Of a DNA stretch of 64,000 bases, positions 40,711-53,593 are shown piece by piece. The translations under genes were made by a program, and so were the position numbers. The first letter of the stretch is position 1; each line of letters opens with the position of its first letter. Below the pieces are notes generated by a model. That model had not been told where the DNA came from. It was given only the letters and a program-made list of their open reading frames with translations, and did no database searches. This DNA is from Primula veris (taxonomy: Eukaryota; Streptophyta; Magnoliopsida; Ericales; Primulaceae): NCBI GenBank assembly GCA_963682055.1, contig OY821743.1, positions 35,140,702-35,204,701 on the forward strand, in the 5' to 3' direction.

Positions 40711-42400
40711 GGGAAAAGAAGAGACTACAATATTGGAATTTGGAATAGTTTCAAACAATCACTATGAACATATATCGGAATTTTAGGTGTGAAATAGATT
40801 TTCATTTAAAAAAAAAAAAAGGTGTGAAATAGATTAATTTGGTAGTTTTATATTGTATGAGTAGATGGAAAAAGTTTTTAACTTTTTAGTAGATGATGAA
40901 ATGATAGTCAAGTTTTTCTAAGGCACTGAAAATTTCTGTTTGAGAATTTATATTCCTTCTTTTTGTTTGTTAACAAAATGCAGTTATCAAGTTGTTATTT
41001 GAAATAATTCAATAGATAATATGGTAATCGGTTGTAATTGGATAATTAATGTTCTTACGACAATTTCGATTGCCTGTTAGCTAAATTAATTCTTAATTCA
41101 GTTGGATGGAATTTTATGAAATGAGCCCAGGTGACAAATATACACCACTGATCCCAAAGTTTGTTTTTTGTTAACTTCAAATAAAACGATATACAGGCAT
41201 CTTGGACAAATTTCATTATTTTCAGCTTTGAGATATTGAAACCTGTTGCTTCTAAACAATATCGCTGGTGATTTTGAAGCATTTGTTCCGTTAAACAGAA
41301 ATATAATGGAGCTTATCAACGACTATAATTTGGACTCATCATGTCACAACGATAACAAAGGTTTCTTAACCGATAACTATAGTGTTCATTCTGATTTTGG
41401 GGCAAATAATGTTTCTAGTCGGAATATCAGAAATCAAAAACACTCCATAATTACTATGGGGCATCGAGTACAAACAAGGTGAGATTATTAACGCTGTCGT
41501 TGTTTGAAGTAATAGCTCGATTAAATTCTGAATTCATATACGAGCACTCATCTACTTTAACTTGGGATTGTGTTATAAGTAAAATAGTGGGTTTGTGATG
41601 CAAACCTAGTTTGTTTAGCTAGAAGCAAATATTTAGTTTGTATTGTTTTTTTCAATGTTGCTTCTTTCATTTCATCAGAGAACATGATAAGACTTTTACT
41701 AGTTTGTGCTATGATGGTTTTTTCTTTTAATTTTCGTTTTTTTTTTCACTTTGTTGATGTAAGCTGGGTCAGGTCCCATTTTATATTAATAAAATTTTGT
41801 TTTAATTATAAAAAAAACAGTTGCTTCTTGAATGAATGTTAATAAAAAGATATATCAAGTGTTTATCGATAGTCAATAGATCCTTTTGTGTGTTTGTTAC
41901 TAATTATTAAGCTCCACACGTATTTTATATATACATAGGCCTTAATTTGAATCCTACACGCATTGAACTTTTGTCAAAACATTTGATTGGAACTTAACCA
42001 TGATTTCTTGTCTCATTCACTTATAAATTGTAACTTCATATTGTTGCTAGCAAAAAAAATGCATGCATTTAGTCGTGCTTAATTTAGGAAATGAATGCAT
42101 AATGTCATAGGACGTAAATATTTTGTAAGTTTTAGAACTTTGTCGAAACGTACGTAGTATCGTAGGTATTCGTAACGTGATTAATTAACTTATCTAATAC
42201 AATTTGTAAAACATAATTGTACATTTTTAGTATATTTGTGATGTCTTAAAAAATGCAAGTTAACGTCTTTAGTTCTTTCCCTACAATAACACTGATAACG
42301 ATACGGAGTATTGATTAGACTTTGAAAAATAAGACTGCATGGGGTCACATTCATGATGGTACGTATATGTGTAACCTATTGGATGTCTTTCTTTTTATAT
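40711..42400. other. Intergenic DNA with a possible LINE 3' tail
   Basis: Mostly AT-rich. The end of a T-rich segment at 41745-41818 (GTAAGCTGGGTCAGGTCCCA, then AATAAAATTTT and A-rich tail) looks like the 3' end of a plus-strand LINE or a processed copy. A 78-codon frame at 41246-41482 upstream of it has no recognised domain. Confidence 0.35.
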
Positions 42401-42409
42401 ATCGTTATC

Positions 42410-42905
42410 ATGGCAATACAGGTCTGCTAATAAATCAAGTCGTTTATAAATGTCTTCGTGTTCGGCTCGTTAAAAACTCGGTTCGTGTTTGTTCATTTAT
42501 TAACGAATCGGGCATGTACACAATAATAAGGCTCGTGAACATGTTCGGCTCGTTTGAAAGCTCGTTTAATTATTTTTAATATATCATTTCATATATATTC
42601 CTGTTTAATGATCAATAAATACTATTCAATTTAATTAATATTTTTTTAAATTAAATCTAATTAAAACTAAAATCACAATAATTAAATTTATTATTGCTTA
42701 TCTTAACACTTATTTTAGATAACTAAAAAAGATTTTTTTATGCAAAACGATATTTAAATTTATCAAAAAACGTGTTGAGAAAAGACTCATGAACAGCTCG
42801 TCTGTAAAACAGCAGAGTTTGAACAAGATTTTAGAGCTCGCTTAATAAACGAGCCCAAGTTTGAGCACAACAAAATTCGGCACGACTCGGCTAGCCGCTC
42901 TTTAT
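42410..42905. mobile_element. hAT-derived MITE with GCTCGTT/AACGAGC ends
   Basis: The left part is rich in GTTCGGCTCG, GAACATGTTCGGCTCGTTTG and AGCTCGTTTAAT. The right part has the complement (AACAGCTCGT, AGCTCGCTTAATAAACGAGC, TCGGCACGACTCGGCT), around an AT-rich centre. It is a degraded inverted-repeat element of a type widespread in dicots. No target duplication could be placed. Confidence 0.55.
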
Positions 42906-45450
42906 TACAAACTGTTTTGTACTGCAGTCACTCAAATTATTGTAAAACCATTTATATATATATATGCACGTCACGGCACTCTGTAATTAATAATAGACCT
43001 TTGTTCTGAGATTTCTTTATTATTTGGTCTCTTTTTCTTGAGAGTTTATACTATAGTTAAGTTTGTGATACTGTAAAAATGAGGTTTTTTGTTGAAGGTT
43101 AAATTTTTTTAAAAAGCCTTGTGAGCTTGAGTATTTGGTTGTCAAAAATCACCCTTTAGATCGAATATTGATATGCGGAGTCATAAGTATCAGGGGTATA
43201 AATAGTAAAGTGGTGTTTTTTATAGCTCATTTCACTCTTGTTAACGAGGCTTTTGAAAACTTTAACTTGATGCTTTTTTCCCCTCGTTTTGCTTGTGTTA
43301 TCGGAACCGTATTTGATAGCTCATGCTTTTGATGTAAACACTTTCGGATTCTCGTTATTACAGCCATCATGGGGGGTTTGTCCCATGAATAACTCTCTCT
43401 TTTTTGTTGCTTAATAATACAAATGGTTTGGTTAAAAAAAAACGGGAGATTGTCTAAAAAGTTGTATTACTTGATATAAGTTTAAAGTTTTAATCAAGTG
43501 ATGTCAGACTTCTACGTTAATTATTTTTTTATATTAACGGTGGGAAAAACCCATTTTTTATATTTTTATATTGAGGAAAATAAAAAACGGGGGAAAACCC
43601 CCCACAAAACGAAGACTTCTACGTTAATTAACGAAAGCCAAAACCTATTTTTGAAAACGTGAAAGCTCATACCAAATGTGACATTTGTTTAGTATTTAAC
43701 CCAAGGTTTTGAAGATTGCAGCAGTATTATTCCATGTTTTGAAGAGTACATAGGAGGTTTTTAATTATAATAGGCAATAGAAATGAGAATATATCTTGCC
43801 AAAATGGGAGCTCTTGTATGTCCTCACATTTGCATCTATAAAAGTTTTGTATTATTTACTGATTCCTTTAGTCCGTTTTAGGGATTGGCGACTTACCCGT
43901 TCAGTGACTTTGGCACTGGACGTTCCCAAAATGGGTACTATCGGGTGGGGTGAATTTATATGTTTAAAGAAATCTTATATTCTCTAAACAAGATTGCCAA
44001 TTTTAAACCTACATTGGAAAAAAAAAAAAAACTAATCTAGAAACTTAAATTGAATATTTCCTCATAAAGTCATATTATATTGAGCAATATAAAACCTAAT
44101 GAATGTATTTTTTTTCTCATAAACACGACTATCTTTGAAGACTATAGACTGTATGTGTAAAATTAACCAAAGAAGGGAAGATTTTCTACATATTTGTGGT
44201 CATCCCTTGTGGGGGAGATTTCGTGAGACTCTACCTGGCAAACGGGTTGATTATTCGAGGCGGTTTTATAACTCTACGGGTCATGATGTATGCTGTATAG
44301 AATGTCAGCCTGTATATGATTTGCTCTCCCAATACAAGCCCAATCATTTTAGAATGTTGATGCTTATTTCTTAATCTATCGATCTAATTAGCTGTAGACT
44401 TTAGAACAATGTTTTAAAATCTAACTTTTAGCAAAGATATTGAAAGTAATTCAAGTTCTAAGTTACATAAGAAGAAAAGGACTCCAAATCTATTGTTACT
44501 TACTTTACCAGTCTACTCTCTCCCCCTAAAGTACCCATAAATAACGCGTAGTCCTCATCTAGTTAGGCCGATGATCAACTTCTATGGCGGAATCAGAAGG
44601 ATCTCGGACAAGAATATTCATGTGACATCATTTCCATTAAAAAAAACTGTATAGATAAAGAGTTGTTAAAGAACTTAAATTAAAAGTAATGATCTTTTGA
44701 ATATCACTTTTCTTGGTGCAATTTGAACAAAGTATAATTGTCTTTGTAGTGCCAACGGAATTGATTTTCTAGATCTAGGCTGGTTAGTTAAATAATCTTG
44801 TCATTTCTGGAGATGCTTTTATATTGTATATACTTCAATTTAGACCCAAATGTAGAAAAAAATAGATATTGTTCATCTCACATTAATCACTCGTGAGTGA
44901 GCTGTTCTAAAATTCATTGTTCTCGGAATTTTATTCGAGTTCATAATGATCGATCATCCCTCTTGGCCAACAATATTAATACCAAAAAATCTATATAAGA
45001 ATTCCGACCTCTCTCAGCATATATATCCTTATTCCCGCTACTATATCGAGCCACAATTATAATACTGAATTTGCTTTTTTTCTAATCTAATGGAAATGGT
45101 ATACTGGCCGAAGTACTAAATTTAATTTGCTGGTGTCTTATTAAATTTTGTTTCTCTTATTGAATTAATATTTAGATTGGACAAAGGGCTATAAAATGGA
45201 CTTAACAAATAAAAAACTGTGTCTACATTGTTAGACGTTGAAGATTAATGGAAGATTACTATGTGCAGTGCTTCAATTTTAAACTTAGACATAAAATGGG
45301 ATTAATTTGTAATTAATCAGATAAGGGGTCCATTAATTGTTCTTATTATGAGAGCTGGCAATGACAAACCCAAGATACTACTAGTAGACAATGACTCCTC
45401 TAAATGTGTTTATTTATTTATTATACATCTAGATACTATTAAGAATAAAA
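42906..45450. other. Gene-empty intergenic DNA
   Basis: A possible second LINE-type 3' end occurs at 43335-43440 (CAGCCATCATGGGGGGTTTG..., TTGCTTAATAATACAAATGG, A-run). Frames at 43135, 43796 and 44135 have no recognisable domains or splice context. No gene is supported. Confidence 0.4.
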
Positions 45451-45454
45451 CTGT

Positions 45455-45735
45455 GAAATTGTAATATTCTGGATAATTGATGTATCCAGAATAATTACTT
45501 TATAAGTTGTTGTACTAATTTGTAAATTCTGGATACTTAATGTATCCAGAATAAATGCAGTATAAAAGTTTATTGTTAAATTCTGTAATATGTTGTACTA
45601 ATTTGTAAAGATTGATACTTGATGTATCTAATGCTGTATAGTTTATTGTTACTTCTGTAATGTGTTGGACTGATTTGAAAGAACTGGAAACTTGATGTTT
45701 TCAGTATAAATACTGTGTAAAGTTTAGTTTGATGA
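45455..45735. repeat. Four-copy ~70-bp tandem repeat with internal palindromes
   Basis: Units contain TGTTGTACTAATTTGTAAA then ATTCTGGATACTTAATGTAT and CCAGAATAAATGCTGTATA. In the first two units ATTCTGGATA/TATCCAGAAT form 10-bp inverted repeats; later units are decayed (TTGATACTTGATGTATC, then GGAAACTTGATG). Confidence 0.8.
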
Positions 45736-45795
45736 TTAATAAAAAAAATTCATTATTTCGTTTATATCTCTCTCTTTATATACGAGCATATAAAC

Positions 45796-45798
<3 letters not shown>

Positions 45799-45847
<49 letters not shown>
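45799..45847. repeat. Long (TA)n microsatellite
   Basis: An uninterrupted run of more than 20 TA units. Confidence 0.95.
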
Positions 45848-45849
<2 letters not shown>

Positions 45850-48624
45850 AATTCGTGAAATCATTGATAACTGGGTTCGATTAAACCCAGATTATTGATT
45901 TCTACAGATACGATTATATATTAGCTAGTTTTGTTTGTCTTTTTCTTCATCTTTATCATTTATAAAAATTTAAGACTTAGGATTCTCTCTTCTTTCCTAA
46001 AAACAAATTATGCACAACATGTCAGATGCTAAATATATACTAGGAGTATATATATTAGTAATATTACTCCTTTTGAAGCCTTTTAAATCTATTCCGAGGA
46101 GTGGTTACTAATAACTTTATAATAAGCAACTTGCTATCTTAAGATATGTTCCATATGTGGTGTAAAACTGTACATTGAGTAATGAGTATAATTGTGTTAA
46201 CTTGGTTAACCACTCGATTGTTAGTCTTTTTTTTCTCTACATAATACAACTTTTGCTGAAAAACGAAATGAAAATAAAATAGTTGGGAAATACTCTCAGA
46301 AGATAGATCAGAACTTAAAAGTACTATTGATTGATTTTTTCTTCAGTTATATTATAGAAAACTGTTCTTTTTTTTTTTAAATTTCAATAGAAGCCGTGAT
46401 TTCAAGAGTTTCAGCTGCGAAAACATTAGGATTGAAACTTCCATGGTTTTCATAAAAGCCATGATTTCGTGTTACAGTTCCGTCTAAAGAGTTGGGCGAT
46501 ATTTTTGGAGTTTATTACATTTAGGTTATATAGTCTAGAGGATCATGCATTTGATTTCGTTTTATGTTTCATTACCATGCATATATATGGATCAGGGTAT
46601 TGATTCTATTGAATGAGTTGGCATGGGGTAAATGAACCAAACGAGTCCGGTAATTATCTTGACCCCCTATCTCAAGGTGTTACTTGGCATGAAACCACTA
46701 TGATTATTCGAGTTAACTTGGTGGTTCCGGCGAGCTCCTAAAATCCGATACTACCGCCAGATAGGGGGAATAAGAAAGTATGCGACATCAGGAAGAAGAA
46801 AAATGAGTACAAGAACTCGAGTAGTAAGTGTTTTAGAGATTAAGGGCATAGTCATTTTCAAAGGACGAATGAGTGATCAATGTATATATACCCTTTAGGG
46901 TGATCCGACCCGGTTCGATCGGTTTTCCAGGGAAATGGACACTTATTAAATATTATTTTGTAGACTTATTAAATCATGTCCATCAAATTATCAGTATCAA
47001 GACAAGAATCCAAGTATGAGGAATTCTATAATATATAGCAATTACCTCCAAGTAAAATCCATGGTGACAAGTAAATATTGTCTTAATTTTTTTAGAAAAA
47101 CTGGGGTATGTATCCCGTTTAAACCTCATCTTATTTTCCTCCAAGATACAACATGTTACATGATCTAGCAGATTAGTTAGCACTATAATGTATAGAATAA
47201 AAATAACCTTAGATTTGTGTGTATATATGGAATATGGTATATGTATCTATTATGTACATGAATGAAGAAGACTAGGAGAGTGACCACTATGTTGATTGTT
47301 ACTAGTGCATGAAAAGAAAAGTGCAATCTTTTAGCTAGCATGTGGTTTTCTTTTGCTTTCTCTATCATGACCTTCTCCCAGGACCAGAGAGCAATTCCTT
47401 CTTTTATTATAGCCTCATGCTCTTCGAGTGAGTGTTCCTTTCAAACAGTCATCTTATTTGACTGTTTATGATACAGTCATCTTAACCATCGTTAGATTAG
47501 AAAATGAATGTTTAGATAATGTTTTTCAATAAATAATTTATTTTTTATATTTTTAACAGATTAGAATTTGATAAATTAAAAACAAATTGTACAATACACT
47601 AAAAACTCAAATAAAAATATAGAACACTAGGGGAGACTAAACTAAACTTAAATATAAGTTGATTGTTCCCTAGTTATTCCCCTTCCGGTCAGAATATATA
47701 AGTAAGGGGATATATATTCTTTGAATTTAGTTATTTCTCGTCATGAAACCAAAAAAACACAAAATTTAGACCAAACTAGTCTTCTATAAACATATTATTG
47801 TTTTGTAAAACCATTTCCTTTTTCATACTCGGCGGGCATGTAGTGAGTGGAAGCAATATAATTGTTTTGCTTTCCTCTAAAGTGAAAAATGGAAAAAGGT
47901 ATATAAATTAAGATCATGATAGTGGGTATAATATAGATGAAGCTTTTTAGTGTTTGTGAATGAGAGGAAGGAGAGTACAATCATTTCAGTAACATGATAT
48001 ATAGTTTGAGTCAATTTTGTTTGTCCCTACAGTTAATAGAACAAAATTACAAATACCCATGTTTAATTTATAGCACTCTTTAGGGTATCTAGATATATGT
48101 ACTGGGCAAAAGTTGGATGGTTTCATACAAGAGAAAATTATCAAAATATATATATAAATGGTACTTAATTATCAAAAAATTCGGATTATAAAACACTTTT
48201 AAAGATTAGTACAGATGCTACATGATATTACTTTTTTTTACTATTTGTTTTTAACATTGATGTTATACATGATACTATATTATATGAACCAAATATTAAA
48301 CAAGACTTGATAATTTAGGGTTTTGAAAATAAAGTATGTTTTCATATAATAATCAATGATTCTACCTTATTTTGAAGAAAAACCCTTAAAAAAAGTTTAC
48401 TATAAATTAAACTACCTAAAGTCCATGTACAATTCAAGGAGTATATGTAAAACTGCTATAGTATGAACAATCTTTGCATTACAAGGGGTCAAATTAAAAT
48501 ATATAGAACGAACTGACTAGAATGTATATTAACCTATAGTATTAGACTAACTTCTAGGAAATGATAATAATAAACTGAAATTAAATAATAATGATCCAAG
48601 TTTGGTCCTATACTCCTATCATTA
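45850..48624. other. Gene-empty intergenic DNA
   Basis: Mixed AT-rich sequence with a less AT-rich stretch at 46600-46800. Minus-strand frames at 46983-47183, 47183-47368 and 47795-47980 have hydrophobic starts but no family resemblance or supporting splice structure. No gene is called. Confidence 0.4.
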
Positions 48625-49830
48625 GCTTAAATTTTACTCAATACCATCATGTGAAACTTAATATTAAATTAATACAAATTTTAAGACATTATTATATATC
48701 AAAACCCAGAATTTGTTTATGAATTGGTAAATGTACGTAGCATTAATTATTGAGCATCGACGGTAAACGCTAAGAGGAAAAATAGACAAAATTGTTGAGC
48801 GTTTATCGTTTCATCTTTGACAAAATTACTTTAAAAAATACTAACGAGCACAAAATAATCGAACATGCATGAAATTTTACTGAATACCATCATGTGAAAC
48901 TTAATATTAAATTAAAACAAATTTTAAGACTTTATTATACTATATCAAAACGTACCCAGAATTTGTTTATGAATTGGTAAATGTACGTAACATTAATTAC
49001 TGAGCATCGACGATAAACGCTAAGAGGAAAAGGAGACAAAATTGTTGAGCGTTTACCGTTTCATCTTTGACAAAATTACTTTAAAAAATACTAACGAGCA
49101 CAAAATAATCGAACATTCATGAAATTTTACTGAATACCATCATGTGAAACTTAATATTAAATTAAAACAAATTTCAAGACTTTATTATACTATATCAAAA
49201 CGTACCCAGAATTTGTTTATGAATTGGTAAATGTACGTAACATTAATTACTGAGCATCGACGATAAACGCTAAGAGGAAAAGGAGACAAAATTGTTGAGC
49301 GTTTACCGTTTCATCTTTGACAAAATTACTTTAAAAAATACTAACGAGCACAAAATAATCGAACATTCATGAAATTTTACTGAATACCATCATGTGAAAC
49401 TTAATATTAAATTAAAACAAATTTCAAGACTTTATTATACTATATCAAAACGTACCCAGAATTTGTTTATGAATTGGTAAATGTACGTAACATTAATTAC
49501 TGAGCATCGACGATAAACGCTAAGAGGAAAAGGAGACAAAATTGTTGAGCGTTTACCGTTTCATCTTTGACAAAATTACTTTAAAAAATACTAACGAGCA
49601 CAAAATAATCGAACATGCATGAAATTTTACTGAATACCATCATGTGAAACTTAATATTAAATTAAAACAAATTTTAAGACTTTATTATACTATATCAAAA
49701 CCCAGAATTTGTTTATGAATTGGTAAATGTACGTAACATTAATTATTGAGCATCGACGATAAACGCTAAGAGGAAAAGGAGACAAAATTGTTGAGCGTTT
49801 ATCGTTTCATCTTTGACAAAATTATTTGCA
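48625..49830. repeat. Five-copy 250-bp tandem array
   Basis: Copies are phased on ATACCATCATGTGAAACTTA at 48641, 48884, 49134, 49384 and 49634: period 243 for the first, then exactly 250. The inner three are nearly identical by eye. Copies 1 and 5 are more diverged and lack a CGTA insertion. Each unit holds an inverted repeat, CGATAAACGCT ... AGCGTTTA(C/T)CG, separated by ~30 bases. Perfect in the outer copies, it has one mismatch in the inner ones. No reading frame spans the unit. Confidence 0.9.
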
Positions 49831-50635
49831 ATAAATAAATATTTTTGTTCATAGTTTGGAAAAAAGAAGAAGATTGGGAAACAATTTCATGAAATTAAAA
49901 AGCATGGAGTCATTGTCATGTGCGTTTGTATAAAAGAGTTGGGTACATAAAAGCTTTGCCATTTTACTATAAACACCTAAAAATATTAAATCTTAGTCGT
50001 TGACGTGCCGGACTAACTGAACCAATTATGTATTAAATAAAAATATGATTTTAATATCGAAACAAAAATGATTTATACATTTAACCCGTCACATCAGCGT
50101 GTACGGTTTTTTGATAAGTTTTTTGGTTGGATATATTATTTCTCTTAAAATAAAAATAAAAAATGTCAACATGTTAATATGTATTCCTCAGGGCTCACTG
50201 CCCATCAATCATCATTATGCATGTGTACTAGTTAATTATCACACTCCTTTGATTTATTTATATATAAAGAAAATGTTTAAGAACCCTTTTTTTACTTTTC
50301 TTGCCTACAAAACTCAGAATACTAGAACGGTAGGAAATTAGGAAAGGATTAATAAAATTATAAATACTTTAGTCATAGTATTTTTTCCATCAATAAAATT
50401 TTATAATAGAAAAAAACAATATAGCATACATTTTATAAAAGTGGAGATATGTTATGTTAATTAGTGATGGATAGAAAAAAGCATGCATTGTTGAAACTGA
50501 GACATTGCACGCGATGTGGGGCTCAATTTAATTTCATCTTTTCCACTTTCAATATACCACCACTTCTTTAGCCCATATGTATATGTAAGAATTGAGATAC
50601 ATCCAAGTTGAATAAGTTTAAAGAATTACGGACTC
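49831..50635. other. AT-rich intergenic DNA
   Basis: An 80-codon frame (50099-50341) lacks an ATG context and domains. Nothing else is seen. Confidence 0.45.
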
Positions 50636-50637
50636 AA

Positions 50638-50868
50638 ACTGACGGTGGCGGAACTAGAACTTATTTATGTATGGGAGGGGATTCGATCGAACACATAACA
50701 TATTGTCTATTAGTGTACAACTGTATCATTTAACTAATTTATGTTAATGCGAGGCTGTAAATGCATTTATCTATAAATTCAAAAAATTATATGTATTAAA
50801 AGAAAAAAAAAATTAGGGTGACGGCGGCACCCACTCACCCTCCCCAGTTCCGCCCCTGGAAACAGACA
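50638..50868. mobile_element. MITE-like element with GGCGGAACT ends
   Basis: The left end GACGGTGGCGGAACTAGAA pairs with the right end CCCAGTTCCGCCCCTGG as an inverted repeat. The subterminal right part GGTGACGGCGGCACCCACTC is also GC-rich. About 230 bp, noncoding. A related fragment (ATGGCGGAGCTACAAGGAGG) lies at 27647 in the dioxygenase intron. Confidence 0.55.
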
Positions 50869-50869
50869 A

Positions 50870-52020
50870 AAAAAAAGTTAATAACGGTGATATGGCCACA
50901 TTCTCGAGTTATTGTGAATGAAAAATAGTTGGCGTCAAATTTTGAATGTTTAGCAATATAGTAGTATATAATTTAAGCTTCTTTTGTTATTGTAGAATTA
51001 TTTTGGCGGTATCGCATATCTCAAACTAGACCAATTAGTCAATGGGTCAGGGAAATATTTGGACAGTCGATTTAGTTTCCGTACCAAAACTAATGGGTAG
51101 GAGACGAGGGTATGGGACGAAACTTGACTTCTATCGGGATAGGAGGGTCTCCCTCCTAACTTTTTTATTATCTGAGCTAACGATTCATTGACATATGAAA
51201 GTGATTGAGATTTTTTTTTTTTTTTTTATCATTCTTGCTATATATTACTACAATAACAATTTTTTTAATAATTTTACAAACAAATATTTTCCCTTATATA
51301 TATATGTTATTATTGCTATAACTGATAATGTAAAAGCACATGTTCAAATAAATATATTTTCTACCCATTTTTAAAAATTCGTTCGAGACAATATATATTC
51401 AAAATAGAAGAAAATAACATTATTGCAAACTAATTGAGTTAACATTTAATTGAGTACACCGAGAAGGTGTAGAAGACTAAAATTAAATAAACAATATGTA
51501 CAACTTTTAGTTTTTTCTTATTTCTAACTTGTAGTAAAAATATATAAGATGTATGAAATGATTTGTTGAATTATATAAACATAATAAAAAAGACTTGAGT
51601 ATTAAGTTTAAAACCTTTTTTTTAGATTAAGATGCATGGGAGTTGCAAGAATTAAAATGGCTATGGACACGTAAATTATCAAAGATTAAATAGTGAATAT
51701 ATAAAATGTATAGATTTGTCATGTGTGTTTGAAAACACCTCATAATTAACCCGTATTTCTTGGTGATTTTTCGCGCTTTATTTCTAATAGAATATAATTT
51801 TGGAAAAATAACAATTTAGTATATATTTAGAAACTTATTTAAAAAAAAAAACGGTTGTTTTGAACTTGATTACTCTTTTACAAAAAAATACATATTTTAT
51901 GAACTTATTTACAAATAGCTACATATGTCATTACAAAATCTAAAAAAATCTATTTTTTCTTAAATATTAGAAAATTAAAAACCAAAATTTTAAAAAAATA
52001 CATTTTTTTATACAAAAAAT
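50870..52020. other. AT-rich intergenic DNA
   Basis: It includes long T and A runs (51210-51228; 51840-51852). No gene or bounded repeat is recognised. Confidence 0.45.
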
Positions 52021-52027
52021 ATGTGTG

Positions 52028-52160
52028 ATCTTGTTCAATCTTTTATGTCTAATCATCTTTGATTCTGTACAATCATGTCCAATCTTGTATGCCTAATACT
52101 GTTTAATCTTATCTAATCATGTTCAATCATGTCTAATCCTGTTTGATACTATGTACAATT
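52028..52160 (+). repeat. Short-unit minisatellite (TGTTCAATC / TGTCTAATC)
   Basis: About nine to ten degenerate 13-16-bp units of the form (C/T)AATC(A/T)TGT(T/C)(C/T)AATC in tandem, in AT-rich surroundings. Confidence 0.75.
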
Positions 52161-53015
52161 TTTTCGATTTTTTCGATTTTTTGTTGTATGTTTTGTTATT
52201 TTTTATAACATATGTATCTAATTATAAAGAAATACACATAAGTGAGTTTTTTTTAATTAATTTGACTGATATGTATGTATTTGTAAGTATCCTTATAATT
52301 TTTGGGTTGGCAACCATGTGAGTTTATAAGCTTTAATTTAGGCCTTAACATATATATCACCCGATTTTATCAACTTATCCATGATTGTTAAGTTGTAGAT
52401 CGAAGTAATAAGATTGAAGAGGAAGATAAAAGATTTACTAAGAGTGACATTAATTCTTAACGAATTCAAGTCATGATAAATAAATAAAAACGGTGTTTAG
52501 TTCCTTGAGGCAATTTACAACGAAAATGTGATTTTATTCAAATGATGATAATTGGCAAGAAAACATGGTTTGGTGAGTTTTAATTTAATATTTTACCGAA
52601 TGCATGAAAACAAAGTATTAGAAATAGTCAAAATGTACCAATGTAGGTTGCAAGAAGTAATTCCAACAGGAATGATGATCACTAGACTTGACTGATTTGC
52701 TCGCGAAGGAGTTTAATCTTGCTTCGTTTGCCCGTTCAAGCTTGCTTTTGTCTCGTGTTCATAACTGACACTAAATTCAGGGCCAGACACGTTACACAGA
52801 CTCACGTAGGTATAAAAGTGTTGATACTCGTGTCTCAAGAGCCGGATTTGATTTTAAAGTTATGTTAACTTTTTTTCAACATACATGACTCTTATAAGGA
52901 AGAATATTATATATATCAGTATATGTATATATCATTTAAATTAATCATTCTCTTAATGAGCCAAAGCATTAATTTTTTTTTAGAGTAATGATAAACTCAC
53001 AACTTGTACACAACT
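52161..53015. other. Intergenic DNA
   Basis: No gene or bounded repeat is recognised between the minisatellite and the solo LTR. Confidence 0.45.
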
Positions 53016-53593
53016 CATACTGATAGAACATAAAAATCAGACCCGAATATTTTATTCGGGTCATAATCAACCCACTTTATAAATGGGTATCCAACGCTTA
53101 AATGGGTCATCTCATACTTTTTATAGAAATTGAGGTGCTACTACCAAAAGCCCAAGCCCAATCAAAGGGGACCCTTGTCTGAAAAATCCCTGGGATGAAG
53201 ACATTTGTCAATATCCTAGAAGGCGCAGTTGCCTATAAATAGCCAACTACCCCTCCTATAAAAGGACCCAGAAAATCTATCCAAAAAATATAGAGAAAAG
53301 TTAAGAAAAGAGATAAACTAACCAAAGCATATCACTTCGAGAAATAAACCGAGAAAAGACAGCCGAGCACCGAATAAAAGAGGAGAAAGATCAAGACGAG
53401 AGATTAAATAGTTATATCGTGCATAATTGTAAGACCGAAATAATAATCCGAGCAAATGTAATAGTCCGAACAAGGACAATAATCCGAGCGATAATAAAGA
53501 TCAGGAAGTATCATTTATTCACGGTTGATTTATCATTATATCATTGTTGAAAAGCCTAACGCGACCGACCAAAGTTATGGCTTTATCACATAC
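53016..53593 (+). mobile_element. Solo LTR with 5-bp target duplication
   Basis: The LTR is 53021-53588 (568 bp). It begins TGATAGAACATAAAAATC and ends GTTATGGCTTTATCA, with TGATA/TATCA inverted ends. CATAC flanks it at 53016-53020 and 53589-53593. Inside are TATA-like CCTATAAATAG and CCTATAAAAGG (53230-53266) followed by a purine-rich leader, as in an LTR promoter. A direct CGAGCAAATGTAATAGTCCG-type repeat lies downstream. No primer-binding site or coding region remains, so this is the product of LTR-LTR recombination. Confidence 0.85.

Noticed and set aside
44135..44374. Cys-containing 79-codon frame (plus strand)
   Set aside because: No zinc-finger or peptide spacing fits, and there is no splice or promoter support.
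47183..47368. Hydrophobic 61-codon minus-strand frame
   Set aside because: No family resemblance and no conserved motif; probably chance in AT-rich DNA.
47795..47980. Possible small secreted peptide on the minus strand
   Set aside because: The frame begins at TTG after an in-frame stop. The first ATG is internal, and no CLE, IDA, RGF, PIP or DVL motif is present.
48625..49830. CRISPR-like or coding tandem repeat
   Set aside because: The whole 250-bp unit repeats without unique spacers, and no frame crosses it.
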